22,214 nt of DNA from Pseudomonadota bacterium (GTDB lineage: Bacteria; Pseudomonadota; Gammaproteobacteria; Xanthomonadales; Xanthomonadaceae): contig JAFAFF010000289.1 in assembly GCA_023423605.1 (NCBI GenBank), forward strand, positions 1-22,214, read 5' to 3'. The notes beneath the pieces are model-generated. The model worked only from the letters and a program-made list of their open reading frames with translations. It ran no database searches and was not told where the DNA came from. The translations under genes and the position numbers were made by a program. This document shows, piece by piece, positions 1-7,737 of this stretch (positions are counted from its first letter, which is position 1; every line of letters starts with the position of its first letter).

Positions 1-38
1 GCAATGCACACCGCAGTGTAAGCCGCTGCCGGCAGATT

Positions 39-129
39 CTTTTGCCTTTTGCTTTTTGCTTTTTGCTTTTTGCCTTTTGCTTTTAGCTTTTTGCCTTTTG
101 CTTTTAGCTTTTAGCTTTTAGCTTTTAGC
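39..129. repeat. Heptanucleotide tandem repeat, 13 units of (T/C)TTTNGC
   Basis: Thirteen consecutive 7-bp units (CTTTTGC, TTTTTGC or TTTTAGC) fill these 91 bases exactly. The array then decays into degenerate T-rich units (TTTTGG, TTTTTGGC and similar) to about base 208. Variants are clustered: the G-type units come first and four TTTTAGC units in a row come last, which suggests local unit duplication. It lies beyond the 3' end of smeP, so it is not the promoter of any complete gene here. The 7-bp spacing of the T-tracts does not match the helical repeat, so phased bending is not expected. Bases 1-38 show nothing I can assign. Confidence 0.9.
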
Positions 130-238
130 TTTTGGTTTTTAGCTTTTGGTTTTTGGCTTTTGTTCTGGCTTTTGCTTTTCCGTCTTTGTCTTTTGCTTTT
201 TTTATTTTCTACGCGGATGGTGGACACGGAATTTTTCA

Positions 239-352
239 GGGCGACGGGTGGCCAGGCGGTGCGGGACCGTTGAGCGCCATGGATGGCGCGAAACGAGCCC
301 TACATGGACGTACTTGCGGGCGGGTCCCGCACCGCCTGGCCACCCGTCGCCC
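239..352. repeat. 30-bp perfect inverted repeat with structured 54-nt centre
   Basis: Bases 239-268 and 323-352 are perfect reverse complements of 30 nt. The centre (269-322) contains a second hairpin, GCGCCAT-GG-ATGGCGC (274-289), followed by a TACATGGACGTACTTGCGGG segment. CTTGCGGG (313-320) can alternatively pair with CCCGCAAG (351-358). The element begins 35 nt past the smeP stop codon, so smeOP transcripts would fold it as a very stable 3' hairpin. There is no U-tract after it on the minus strand, so it is not a classic intrinsic terminator. Motifs like the inner hairpin plus ACATGGACGT tail look like a recurrent intergenic repeat of gammaproteobacteria, but that is from memory and unchecked. 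Confidence 0.85.
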
Positions 353-387
353 CGCAAGAACTGCAACCCACCACCACCCGCGAGGGC

Positions 388-3300
388 TCAGCCGTTCGCC
401 GCCTCCCCCGGCTTCACCCGGAACCACGCCGCATACAACGCCGGCAGGAACACCAGCGTCAGCACCGTGCCAACGATCAGGCCACCCATGATCGAAATCG
501 CCATCGACCCGTAAAACGCACTGCGCGACAACGGAATCATCGCCAGCACCGCCGCCAGCGCCGTCAGCACGATCGGCCGGAACCGCCGCACCGTCGCATC
601 GATGATCGCGTGCCAGCGATCATGCCCCGCATCGATGTCCTGCTGGATCTGATCGATCAGGATCACCGAGTTGCGCATGATCATGCCCGCCAGTGCGATC
701 GTGCCCAACAGCGCCACGAAGCCGAACGGCGCGCGGAACAGCAGCAGGAACAGGGTCGCCCCGATGATGCCCAGCGGCGCGGTCACCAACACCATTGCCG
801 CACGCGAGAAGCTGCGCAGCTGCAGCATCAGCAGCGTCGCCACCACCACCAGGAACAGCGGCATGCCGGCCTTGATCGAGTTCTGGCCACGCGCCGAATC
901 CTCCACGGTGCCGCCGGTTTCCAGCAGGTAGCCGCTGGGCAGCCCGGCGCGGATGCCATCCAGCGTGGGCACGATCTGGTGCACCACGTCCAGTGGCTGC
1001 ATGCCATCACTGATGTCGGCACGCACGGTCACCGTCGGCAGGCGGTTGCGATGCCAGATGATGCCGTCCTCGAAGCCGTACTCCATCGTCGCCACCTGCG
1101 ACAGCGTGATGCTGCTGCCGCTGGCGGTCGGCATCGACAGGCTGGACAGCAGCTCCAGCTGGTTGCGTTCATCGGCCGGTCCCCGCAGCAGCATCTCGAT
1201 CTGGCGGTTGCCTTCGCGGTATACGCTCACCGACTGACCGGCCAGCGAACTGGCCAGAAACCGGCTGACCTGGGCGCTGCTCACACCCAGCGCGCGGGCA
1301 CGCTCCTGGTCGATCACCAGCCGCACCACCTTGCTCGGCTCGCTCCAGTCCAGGTTCACGTTCATCACGTGCGGGTTCTCACGCACCTTGGCTTCGACCT
1401 GGCGCGCGATCGCCTGCACCTTCTCGATGTGCTCGCCGGAAATGCGCATCTGCACCGGGTAGCCGACCGGCGGGCCGTTCTCCAGGCGGGTCACGCGCAT
1501 CTGCACGTCCGGGAACGTCGGGATCACCTCGCGCAGCAGCCAGTCGCGGGTGCTTTCGCGCGATCTGATGTCCTTGGCCAGCACCACGAACTGGGCGAAG
1601 TTGGTTGCCGGCAGCTGCTGGTCCAGCGGCAGGTAGAAACGCGGCGAACCGGTGCCCACGTAGGACACGTAGTTGGCGATTCCCTCGCGACGGGACAGCA
1701 GTTTTTCCAGCTTCTCGGCCTGGGCCTGGGTCGAGCGCAGCGACGCGCCCTCGGCCAGCTCGATATCCACCATCAGTTCCGGACGCGTCGAATCAGGGAA
1801 GAACTGCTGCGGCACGAAGCGGAACATCATCAGCGAGAACACGAACAGGCCGATGGTCGCGGCGATCACCCACCAGCGATGGCGCAGGCAGGCATCCAGG
1901 AAGCCACGGAAACGCACGTAGAACGGCCGCTGGTAAGGATCATGATCGTGGCCATGCTGCTTTGGCGCGATCAGGCTGGCCAGCGCCGGATGGCGGTCGG
2001 CCCACTGCTGGCGCCTGGCCAGCCAGCGCGCGGACAGGCTGCCCGGCTTCGGCGGCTGCGGATTGAACAGGTCCGGCAGCATCTTGTCGCCCAGGTACGG
2101 GATGAACAGCACCGCCGCGATCCACGATACCACCAGTGCGATGGTCACCACCTGGAACAGCGAGCGGGTGTACTCACCGGTACTCGATGCGGCCGTGGCG
2201 ATCGGCAGGAACCCGGCAGCAGTGATCAGGGTGCCGGTCAGCATCGGGAACGCGGTCGATTCCCAGGCGAAACTGGCCGCGCGCAGGCGATCGAAACCCT
2301 GCTCCATCTTTGTGGCCATCATCTCCACCGCGATGATCGCGTCGTCCACCAGCAGGCCCAGTGCCAGCACCAGCGCGCCCAGCGATATCTTGTGCAGGCC
2401 GATGCCGAAGTAGTGCATGACGAAGAAGGTCATCGCCAGCACCAGCGGGATGGTCACGCCCACCACCAGGCCGGTGCGCAGGCCGAGCGAGAAGAAGCTG
2501 ACCAGCAGCACGATCACCACCGCTTCGGTCAGCACCTGCACGAACTCACCGACCGACTCCTCCACCGACTGCGGCTGGTCGGACACCTTGCGCAGCTGCA
2601 TGCCGGCCGGCAGCGTCTTCTGCAGCCGCTCGAACTCGGCATCGAGGTTCGCGCCCAGCTTGAGGATGTCACCGCCATCCTTCATGGCCACCGCCAGGCC
2701 GATCGCCTCTTCGCCCATGAAGCGCATCTTCGGCGCCGCCGGATCGGCGAACCCACGCTTGACCTCGGCGATGTCGCCCAGGTGCACGGTGCGGTCACCA
2801 GCCCGGATCGGGAACTGGCGGATCGCTTCGATGTCGTTGAACTGGCCGGTCACGCGCAGCTGCACGCGGTCGGTGGCGGTCTCGAAGAAGCTGCTGCCGG
2901 TGATCGCGTTCTGGTCGGCCAGCGCCTGCTGCACCTGCTGCATCGACACGCCCAAGGTGGCCAGGCGGGTATTGGACAGCTCGATCCACACCTTCTCGTC
3001 CTGCAAGCCGACCAGGTCGATCTTGCCGACGTCCGGCACCCGCTGCAGCTCCAGCTGGATGCGGTCGGCGTAGTCACGCATCACTGCGTAATCGAAGCCC
3101 TGCCCGGTCAGCGCGTAGATGTTGCCGAACGTGTCGCCGAACTCATCGTTGAAGAACGGCCCGACGATTTCCCGCGGCAGCGTGGGCTGGATGTCACCCA
3201 CCCGCTTGCGCACCTGGTACCACAGCTCCGGTATCTGCTTCGAACGCAGGTCATCGCGGGCCATGAAGATGACCTGCGATTCGCCCGGGCGCGAATAGGA

Positions 3301-3552
3301 GCGGATGAACTCATACTCGCCGGTGTTCATGAGCGCCTTCTCAATCGGCTCGGTCACCTGCCGCGAGACCTGTTCGGCGGTGGCGCCCGGCCACAGCGTG
3401 CGCACCACCATCGCCTTGAAGGTGAAGGGCGGATCCTCGGACTGGCCCAGATGCTTGTACGACCATGCGCCGATCAGCGCGAAGGCCAGCATCGCGAACA
3501 GCACCAGCGGACGGTTGGACAATGCCCACTCGGAAAGATTGAAACGGCGCAC
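388..3552 (-). CDS. smeP: RND multidrug efflux permease SmeP
   Basis: This is a 1054-residue inner-membrane RND (AcrB/HAE1-type) proton antiporter, the usual length for the family. It shows the two-fold TM1 + porter + six-TM architecture. TM4 carries the proton-relay aspartate pair (D403-D404 in GLLVDDAI). The TM10 position that is lysine in AcrB (AKN) is arginine here (R960 in MIMRNSV). The TM6-TM7 linker has an unusual HGHDHD cluster (residues 533-538). The start is GTG at 3552, preceded by GGGGAG at good spacing and only 3 nt after the smeO stop, so the pair is translationally close. Gene order with smeO, a TetR gene, pcm and tolC matches the published S. maltophilia SmeOP-TolCsm pump, reported to export nalidixic acid, doxycycline, macrolides, aminoglycosides and detergents. 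The symbol rests on synteny plus family, not on an alignment. Confidence 0.93.
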   Translation of the reverse strand: MRRFNLSEWALSNRPLVLFAMLAFALIGAWSYKHLGQSEDPPFTFKAMVVRTLWPGATAEQVSRQVTEPIEKALMNTGEYEFIRSYSRPGESQVIFMARDDLRSKQIPELWYQVRKRVGDIQPTLPREIVGPFFNDEFGDTFGNIYALTGQGFDYAVMRDYADRIQLELQRVPDVGKIDLVGLQDEKVWIELSNTRLATLGVSMQQVQQALADQNAITGSSFFETATDRVQLRVTGQFNDIEAIRQFPIRAGDRTVHLGDIAEVKRGFADPAAPKMRFMGEEAIGLAVAMKDGGDILKLGANLDAEFERLQKTLPAGMQLRKVSDQPQSVEESVGEFVQVLTEAVVIVLLVSFFSLGLRTGLVVGVTIPLVLAMTFFVMHYFGIGLHKISLGALVLALGLLVDDAIIAVEMMATKMEQGFDRLRAASFAWESTAFPMLTGTLITAAGFLPIATAASSTGEYTRSLFQVVTIALVVSWIAAVLFIPYLGDKMLPDLFNPQPPKPGSLSARWLARRQQWADRHPALASLIAPKQHGHDHDPYQRPFYVRFRGFLDACLRHRWWVIAATIGLFVFSLMMFRFVPQQFFPDSTRPELMVDIELAEGASLRSTQAQAEKLEKLLSRREGIANYVSYVGTGSPRFYLPLDQQLPATNFAQFVVLAKDIRSRESTRDWLLREVIPTFPDVQMRVTRLENGPPVGYPVQMRISGEHIEKVQAIARQVEAKVRENPHVMNVNLDWSEPSKVVRLVIDQERARALGVSSAQVSRFLASSLAGQSVSVYREGNRQIEMLLRGPADERNQLELLSSLSMPTASGSSITLSQVATMEYGFEDGIIWHRNRLPTVTVRADISDGMQPLDVVHQIVPTLDGIRAGLPSGYLLETGGTVEDSARGQNSIKAGMPLFLVVVATLLMLQLRSFSRAAMVLVTAPLGIIGATLFLLLFRAPFGFVALLGTIALAGMIMRNSVILIDQIQQDIDAGHDRWHAIIDATVRRFRPIVLTALAAVLAMIPLSRSAFYGSMAISIMGGLIVGTVLTLVFLPALYAAWFRVKPGEAANG

Positions 3553-3555
3553 GGC

Positions 3556-4686
3556 TTACTCCCCGCCCTTCGGCGCGGCGGCCGGCGACACCGGCTTCAG
3601 CACCGTGCGGTTCTGCCTGTCCACCGCCACCACCCGCTGTCCTTCACGCAGCAGATGCCCGCCCGCGGCCACCACCCAGTCGCTGGCGGAAACCCCGGAC
3701 AGCACCGGTACCGCTTCGCTGCCGTAGGCGCCGGTGGTCACGGCCACCGCCTTCAGGGTGCTGGTGGCCGGATCGACCCGCCACACGCTGCCGGTGCTGT
3801 CCGCGCCGCGCTGCAGTGCCGCCAGCGGCAGTTGCAGGGTGCTGGTACGCCCGGCCGTGCTGTAGACCCGCGCGCTCTGGCCCAGCGCGACATCGGCCAG
3901 GGCCGCGTCGGCCATGCTGACCCGCGCCGCATAGGTACGCGCCTGCGGATCGGCCGCAGCGGCGATCTCGCGAACCGTGCCGGCATACCGCCTGCCCGGC
4001 GCATTCCAGAGCTCCACCTCCACCACCTCGCCGACCCCATGGGCACCGATACCTGCCTCCGGCAACGCGATCAGCACTTCGCGCGCACCATCCGCGGCAA
4101 GTTGGAAGATCGCCTGCCCGGCGGCCACCACCTGCCCGGCCTCGGCTTCACGGCTGGCGATCACGCCATCCGCTGGCGCACGCAGCTGTGCATAACCGGC
4201 CTGGTTGCCCAGCACCCCGGCATTGGCGCGGGCGGCGTTTGCCTGGCCCTGCGCGGCCTGGTAGGCCGTGGCCTGCTGATCCAGCAAGGATCGGCTGACC
4301 AGTTGCTGCGCGGCCAGTGCCTGGTAACGCTTCAGGTCATCGCGCGCCCGTGCCAGCTCCGCTTCCGCGGCCGCCAGCTGCGCCTGCGACGCACGCGCCT
4401 GCAATGCGAAATCGGCCGGATCCAGTTCAGCCAGCAACTGGCCCTTGCGCACCCGCTGGCCGGCATCGACGTGCCGTTTGACCAGGTTGCCACCGACCCG
4501 GAACGACAGCGTGCTCTCCTGCCGCGCCCGCACCTCGCCCGGAAACACCGCAGGTGCCTGCCCTGCGACGACCGCCGGATGAACCACCAGCACCGGTACC
4601 GCAGCTTCTGCCGGCTCGTCAGGCCCGGAGCAGGCGGCGATCATCGACATCCACACGGCAATACCCATCCAGCGCACGATCTTCAT
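3556..4686 (-). CDS. smeO: Periplasmic adaptor lipoprotein SmeO of the RND pump
   Basis: This 376-residue HlyD/AcrA-type membrane fusion protein links SmeP to TolC. I start it at 4686 rather than at the longer upstream option, because this ATG has AGGAAGAG upstream and opens a lipoprotein signal peptide with lipobox IAAC (acylated C19). The lipoyl half-motifs lie at about residues 66-90 and 163-197, with an alpha-helical hairpin between them (about 92-160) rich in Ala, Gln and Glu. A beta-barrel and membrane-proximal region follow. It is first in the smeO-smeP operon and diverges from smeRo across a 118-bp promoter region. Starting further upstream would place the coding region across that AT-rich promoter, which is implausible. 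Confidence 0.92.
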   Translation of the reverse strand: MKIVRWMGIAVWMSMIAACSGPDEPAEAAVPVLVVHPAVVAGQAPAVFPGEVRARQESTLSFRVGGNLVKRHVDAGQRVRKGQLLAELDPADFALQARASQAQLAAAEAELARARDDLKRYQALAAQQLVSRSLLDQQATAYQAAQGQANAARANAGVLGNQAGYAQLRAPADGVIASREAEAGQVVAAGQAIFQLAADGAREVLIALPEAGIGAHGVGEVVEVELWNAPGRRYAGTVREIAAAADPQARTYAARVSMADAALADVALGQSARVYSTAGRTSTLQLPLAALQRGADSTGSVWRVDPATSTLKAVAVTTGAYGSEAVPVLSGVSASDWVVAAGGHLLREGQRVVAVDRQNRTVLKPVSPAAAPKGGE

Positions 4687-4774
4687 CGGTTCTCTTCCTG
4701 ATGACGCAGGTAAATGTTGGCAACGGCCGCCGTTCCGGCACGCCGCTTTATTGAACTCGGCGGTATAGTATAAA

Positions 4775-4796
4775 TATCGAACCGATTGGTCTAGTA
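4775..4796. promoter_or_regulatory. Candidate SmeRo operator in the smeO/smeRo divergent promoter
   Basis: An imperfect dyad, TA-N4-ACC-N-AT-N-GGT-N4-TA, is centred in the only AT-rich stretch between the divergent genes (about 4764-4800). A minus-strand TATACT (4767-4772) could be the smeOP -10, with a poor -35-like TAGACC (4788-4793) at a short 15-nt spacing, so the dyad would cover the promoter. It ends 8 nt before the smeRo ATG. SmeRo is reported to repress both divergent operons, which a single central operator would explain. The site itself is inferred from symmetry only. Confidence 0.5.
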
Positions 4797-4804
4797 TTAG
4801 GGGG

Positions 4805-5494
4805 ATGATGTGTCCCTTCTCCCGCAAGCCGGCCCCGAAAGCCGCCGGCAAGGCCTCCGGCCCCGGCCGCCCCAAGGATCTGGGCAAGCGTGCGGCCATC
4901 CTTGAAGCTGCCAAGGCGCTGTTCATCGAACAGGGCTACACCGGCGTGAGCATGGATGCCATCGCCGCCCAGGCGGGCGTGTCCAAGCTCACCGTGTACA
5001 GCCATTTCGGCGACAAGGAGACCCTGTTCACCGAGGCGGTGCAGTCCAAATGCATCGAAATGCTGCCGGACACGCTGTTCATCACCGATGCCGAAGGCCC
5101 GCTGCGCGAACAGTTGCTGGGCATCGCCCATGCCTTCTTCGACCTGGTCACCTCCGATGCGGCGGTGTCGGTGCAACGGGTGATGATGGCCCCGGAAACC
5201 GACGACCGCCTGCGCGAAATGTTCTGGCAGGCCGGTCCGCGGCGTACCACCGAGGCCCTGGCCGAGTTCCTGCGCGCGCGCGCGGCGCGTGGCGAGCTGG
5301 ACATCGAAGACTTTCCCACCGCGGCCCTGCAGCTGATGACCCTGGTCAAGGGCGAACTGCACGCGCACATGATGTGCGGCCTGCCGCCTGCTCCGGGCCA
5401 GCGCGCGCCCCGCGACCATGTGGCGGCCAGCGTGGATTTTTTCCTGCGCGCCTATGCCCGCCGCCCCTTGGCCGAAGGCCCTGCACGTGGCTGA
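4805..5494 (+). CDS. smeRo: TetR-family repressor SmeRo
   Basis: This is a 229-residue TetR/AcrR regulator. The N-terminal helix-turn-helix covers roughly residues 28-75, with the typical VSMDAIAAQAGVSKLTVYSHFGDKETLF pattern (here split as VSMDAIAAQAGVS and KLTVYSHFGDKETLF). The C-terminal half resembles the AefR-like TetR_C ligand/dimer domain. Two tandem ATGs (4805 and 4808) follow AGGGGG. The second gives slightly better spacing but neither is ideal, so the true start could be either. An Ala/Lys/Gly-rich basic extension of about 25 residues precedes the DNA-binding domain. It is divergent from smeO and upstream of pcm-tolC. The published locus describes smeRo-pcm-tolC as one operon repressed by SmeRo, as is smeOP. 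A 139-nt gap separates it from pcm. Confidence 0.9.
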   Translation: MMCPFSRKPAPKAAGKASGPGRPKDLGKRAAILEAAKALFIEQGYTGVSMDAIAAQAGVSKLTVYSHFGDKETLFTEAVQSKCIEMLPDTLFITDAEGPLREQLLGIAHAFFDLVTSDAAVSVQRVMMAPETDDRLREMFWQAGPRRTTEALAEFLRARAARGELDIEDFPTAALQLMTLVKGELHAHMMCGLPPAPGQRAPRDHVAASVDFFLRAYARRPLAEGPARG

Positions 5495-5633
5495 TGGCCC
5501 CAATATGAACGGGCCGGAGGTCGCGATGACTTCCGGCACTGCGTCACTGGCCGACCGGACTCCATGCTCTGGACGCGCCGCCGGCCTCCGGCACCGGTAA
5601 AATGGCCGGCCTACTGCGCTGGATTGGAACCTC

Positions 5634-6281
5634 ATGACGATTGATTACGCACACGCCCGCGAACTGATGGTGGAACAGCAGATCCGTCCCTGGGACGTGC
5701 TGGACATCAAGGTGCTCGACGTACTGGCCCGCCTGCCGCGCGAAGCGTTCGTCGCCGAATCGCACCGCGCCCTGGCCTATGCCGATATCGAGCTGCCGCT
5801 GAACCACGACCAGAAGATGATGAAGCCGGTCATCGAAGGCCGCACCCTGCAGGCGCTGGATCTGCAGCCGGGCGACGAAGTGCTGGAGATCGGCACCGGC
5901 AGCGGTTACCTGTCGGCTTGCCTGGGTGCGCTGGCACGTGACGTATTGAGCCTGGAGATCGATCCGGAACTGGCTGCGGCCGCGCGCGCGCGCCTGGACA
6001 GCACCGGTCTGGGCACCAACGTACGCGTGGACGTGGCCGATGCGCTGGCCTGGCAGACCGAACGCCGCTTTGATGTGATCTGTGTCACTGGCGCGGTGGA
6101 TACCGTACCGTCACAGTTTGCTTCGTGGCTGCGTCCGGGTGGACGACTGTTCGTCATCCGCGGTCGCTCGCCGGTGATGGAAGCCGTTCTGATCAAGGCC
6201 GATGGCAGCTCCGAATCGTTGTTCGAAACCGATATCGACTACCTGCGCGGTGCCGCGCCGGCCCCCCAGTTCCACCTCTGA
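5634..6281 (+). CDS. pcm: Pcm-like (protein-L-isoaspartate O-methyltransferase family) protein
   Basis: This 215-residue class I SAM-dependent methyltransferase of the PCMT fold shows motif I as EIGTGSGY (residues 85-92) and the acidic ribose-binding position in LEID (107-110). It is named pcm in the S. maltophilia efflux locus. However, the segment where true PCMTs carry a GQTIS-like active-site motif reads HDQKMMKP (58-65), without the conserved Thr/Ser, so isoaspartyl repair activity is doubtful. The start ATG has only a weak GGAA upstream. A TAAAAT at 5598-5603 is a possible local -10 without a recognisable -35. It ends 16 nt before tolC, so the two genes are surely co-transcribed. Its role beside an efflux channel is unknown. 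Confidence 0.85.
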   Translation: MTIDYAHARELMVEQQIRPWDVLDIKVLDVLARLPREAFVAESHRALAYADIELPLNHDQKMMKPVIEGRTLQALDLQPGDEVLEIGTGSGYLSACLGALARDVLSLEIDPELAAAARARLDSTGLGTNVRVDVADALAWQTERRFDVICVTGAVDTVPSQFASWLRPGGRLFVIRGRSPVMEAVLIKADGSSESLFETDIDYLRGAAPAPQFHL

Positions 6282-6297
6282 GTCCAAGGAAGCCGCA

Positions 6298-7659
6298 ATG
6301 ATCCGCCGAACCCTCGCAATTGCGCTGGCCACCGCCCTGCTGCCGCTGTCCGCCCAGGCTGCCGACCTGCTGCAGGTCTACGAAATGGCCCGCAATGGCG
6401 ACCCGCAGCTGTCTGTCGCCGAGTCCACCCGGCTGTTCGACAGGGAAGGCGCCGTGCAGGCCCGCGCCGCCCTGCTGCCGCAGATCAACGGCCAGGCTAC
6501 GCTGAGCCGCTCGCGCACTGAAGCCGACGCCTCGGCCAATTCCGGCACCATCGACAGCCGCCGCCGCAACTACACCATCGATGGCAGCCAGACCCTGTTC
6601 AACTGGAGCCAGTTCAACACCCTGCGCGCGCAGCGCGAGCTGAGCAAGGCGGCCGACTTCACGCTGGATTCGGCCAACGACAACCTGATCGTGCGCACCT
6701 CGGCGGCGTACTTCAACGTGCTGGTGGCGATCGAATCGCTCAACGCGGCCAAGACCAACGAGGAAGCGGCGAAGAAGCAGTTCGACTTCGCCGACAAGCG
6801 CCTGGAAGTCGGCCTGGCGCCGATCACCGACGTGCACGAAGCACGTGCCCAGTACGACCAGGCGCGGGCCAACACCATCGTGGCCCAGAACACCTTGGCC
6901 GATGCCTACCAGGCGCTGACCGAACTGACCGGCCAGCCGGTCACCAACCTGCGTGGTCTGCCGGAAGATTTCCGTCCGGAAGTGCCGGCCAACCGCGGCA
7001 ACGTGGACCAGCTGGTGCAGAGCGCGGTGAGCCAGAACCCGGCGCTGAAGGCGCAGGAACTGCAGGTGAGCGCCGCTGAAGCCAGCGTCGAATCGGCGCG
7101 CGGCGGCCATTACCCGACCCTGTCGCTGGGCGGCAGCTGGGGCAAGAGCGCGACCTGGGGCGACAGCACCGGTGCCGGCTCGCTGAGCCCGGATGCACGC
7201 ACCAACAGCATCGGCCTGACCTTGAACGTGCCCATCTTCTCCGGCGGCGCCACCCAGTCCGGCGTGCGCCAGGCACTGGCCCAGCGCGATATCGCCCAGG
7301 ATGGTTACGAGCAGCAGAAGCGCGCGCTGGACCGCAACACGCGCAATGCCTACCAGAATCTGGTGGCCGGCATCAGCGAAGTGGAAGCGCGCCGCTTGGC
7401 GGTGGTTTCCGCACAGAGCGCCTACGATGCATCGCAGGTCGGCCTGGAAGTCGGCACGCGTACCGTGCTGGACGTGATCCAGAACCAGCGCATCCTGTTC
7501 TCCGCGCAGCTGGATTACGCCAACGCCCGCTATACCTTCCTGCAGAACCGCCTGCTGCTGAGCCAGGCTGTGGGTGGCCTGGATATCGCCGAGCTGCAGG
7601 AGATCAACCGCCTGCTGACCGTGGACGCCGGCAACCCCAGCACGACTGTCGGCAGCTGA
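6298..7659 (+). CDS. tolC: TolC-family outer-membrane efflux channel TolCsm
   Basis: This is a 453-residue outer-membrane factor. I chose ATG 6298 because AAGGA sits 7 nt upstream and a clean Sec signal peptide follows (cleavage near AQA-AD, residue 21). An upstream in-frame start would run deep into pcm. The mature protein has the two repeated OEP halves: long Ala/Gln/Asn-rich coiled-coil helices alternate with beta strands (for example SAAYFNVLVA and RNAYQNLVAG at equivalent places in each half). It forms the trimeric exit duct for SmeOP and, in S. maltophilia, probably other pumps and secretion systems. It is downstream of the Pcm-like gene, ends the operon, and is followed by a strong terminator. 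Confidence 0.95.
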   Translation: MIRRTLAIALATALLPLSAQAADLLQVYEMARNGDPQLSVAESTRLFDREGAVQARAALLPQINGQATLSRSRTEADASANSGTIDSRRRNYTIDGSQTLFNWSQFNTLRAQRELSKAADFTLDSANDNLIVRTSAAYFNVLVAIESLNAAKTNEEAAKKQFDFADKRLEVGLAPITDVHEARAQYDQARANTIVAQNTLADAYQALTELTGQPVTNLRGLPEDFRPEVPANRGNVDQLVQSAVSQNPALKAQELQVSAAEASVESARGGHYPTLSLGGSWGKSATWGDSTGAGSLSPDARTNSIGLTLNVPIFSGGATQSGVRQALAQRDIAQDGYEQQKRALDRNTRNAYQNLVAGISEVEARRLAVVSAQSAYDASQVGLEVGTRTVLDVIQNQRILFSAQLDYANARYTFLQNRLLLSQAVGGLDIAELQEINRLLTVDAGNPSTTVGS

Positions 7660-7680
7660 CCTGACAGCTGTTCCAGAGTG

Positions 7681-7711
7681 AAAAAGCCACCTGCCTCCAG
7701 GTGGCTTTTTT
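7681..7711. terminator. Bidirectional intrinsic terminator after tolC
   Basis: The stem AAGCCACCTG / CAGGTGGCTT closes a CCTC loop and is flanked by an A-run on the left and a T-run on the right. It can therefore terminate tolC on the plus strand and the convergent outer-membrane gene on the minus strand, whose stop lies 27 nt away. Confidence 0.95.
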
Positions 7712-7737
7712 CTTTCGCGATGCCAGCGTGCGTTGGG

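Noticed and set aside
39..129. CRISPR array
   Set aside because: The repeats are 7 bp and contiguous, with no spacers and no cas genes.
2795..3529. Several short minus-strand frames within smeP
   Set aside because: All are out-of-frame overlaps inside a continuous, fully explained RND gene.
283..4701. Plus-strand open frame of 1472 codons opposite smeP and smeO
   Set aside because: The translation is His/Arg/Gln-rich low-complexity sequence typical of an antisense shadow of GC3-biased genes; the minus strand encodes clear RND and adaptor proteins.
5495..5633. Independent promoter or small gene between smeRo and pcm
   Set aside because: Only an isolated TAAAAT was seen, with no -35 and no coding signal; co-transcription is the simpler reading.
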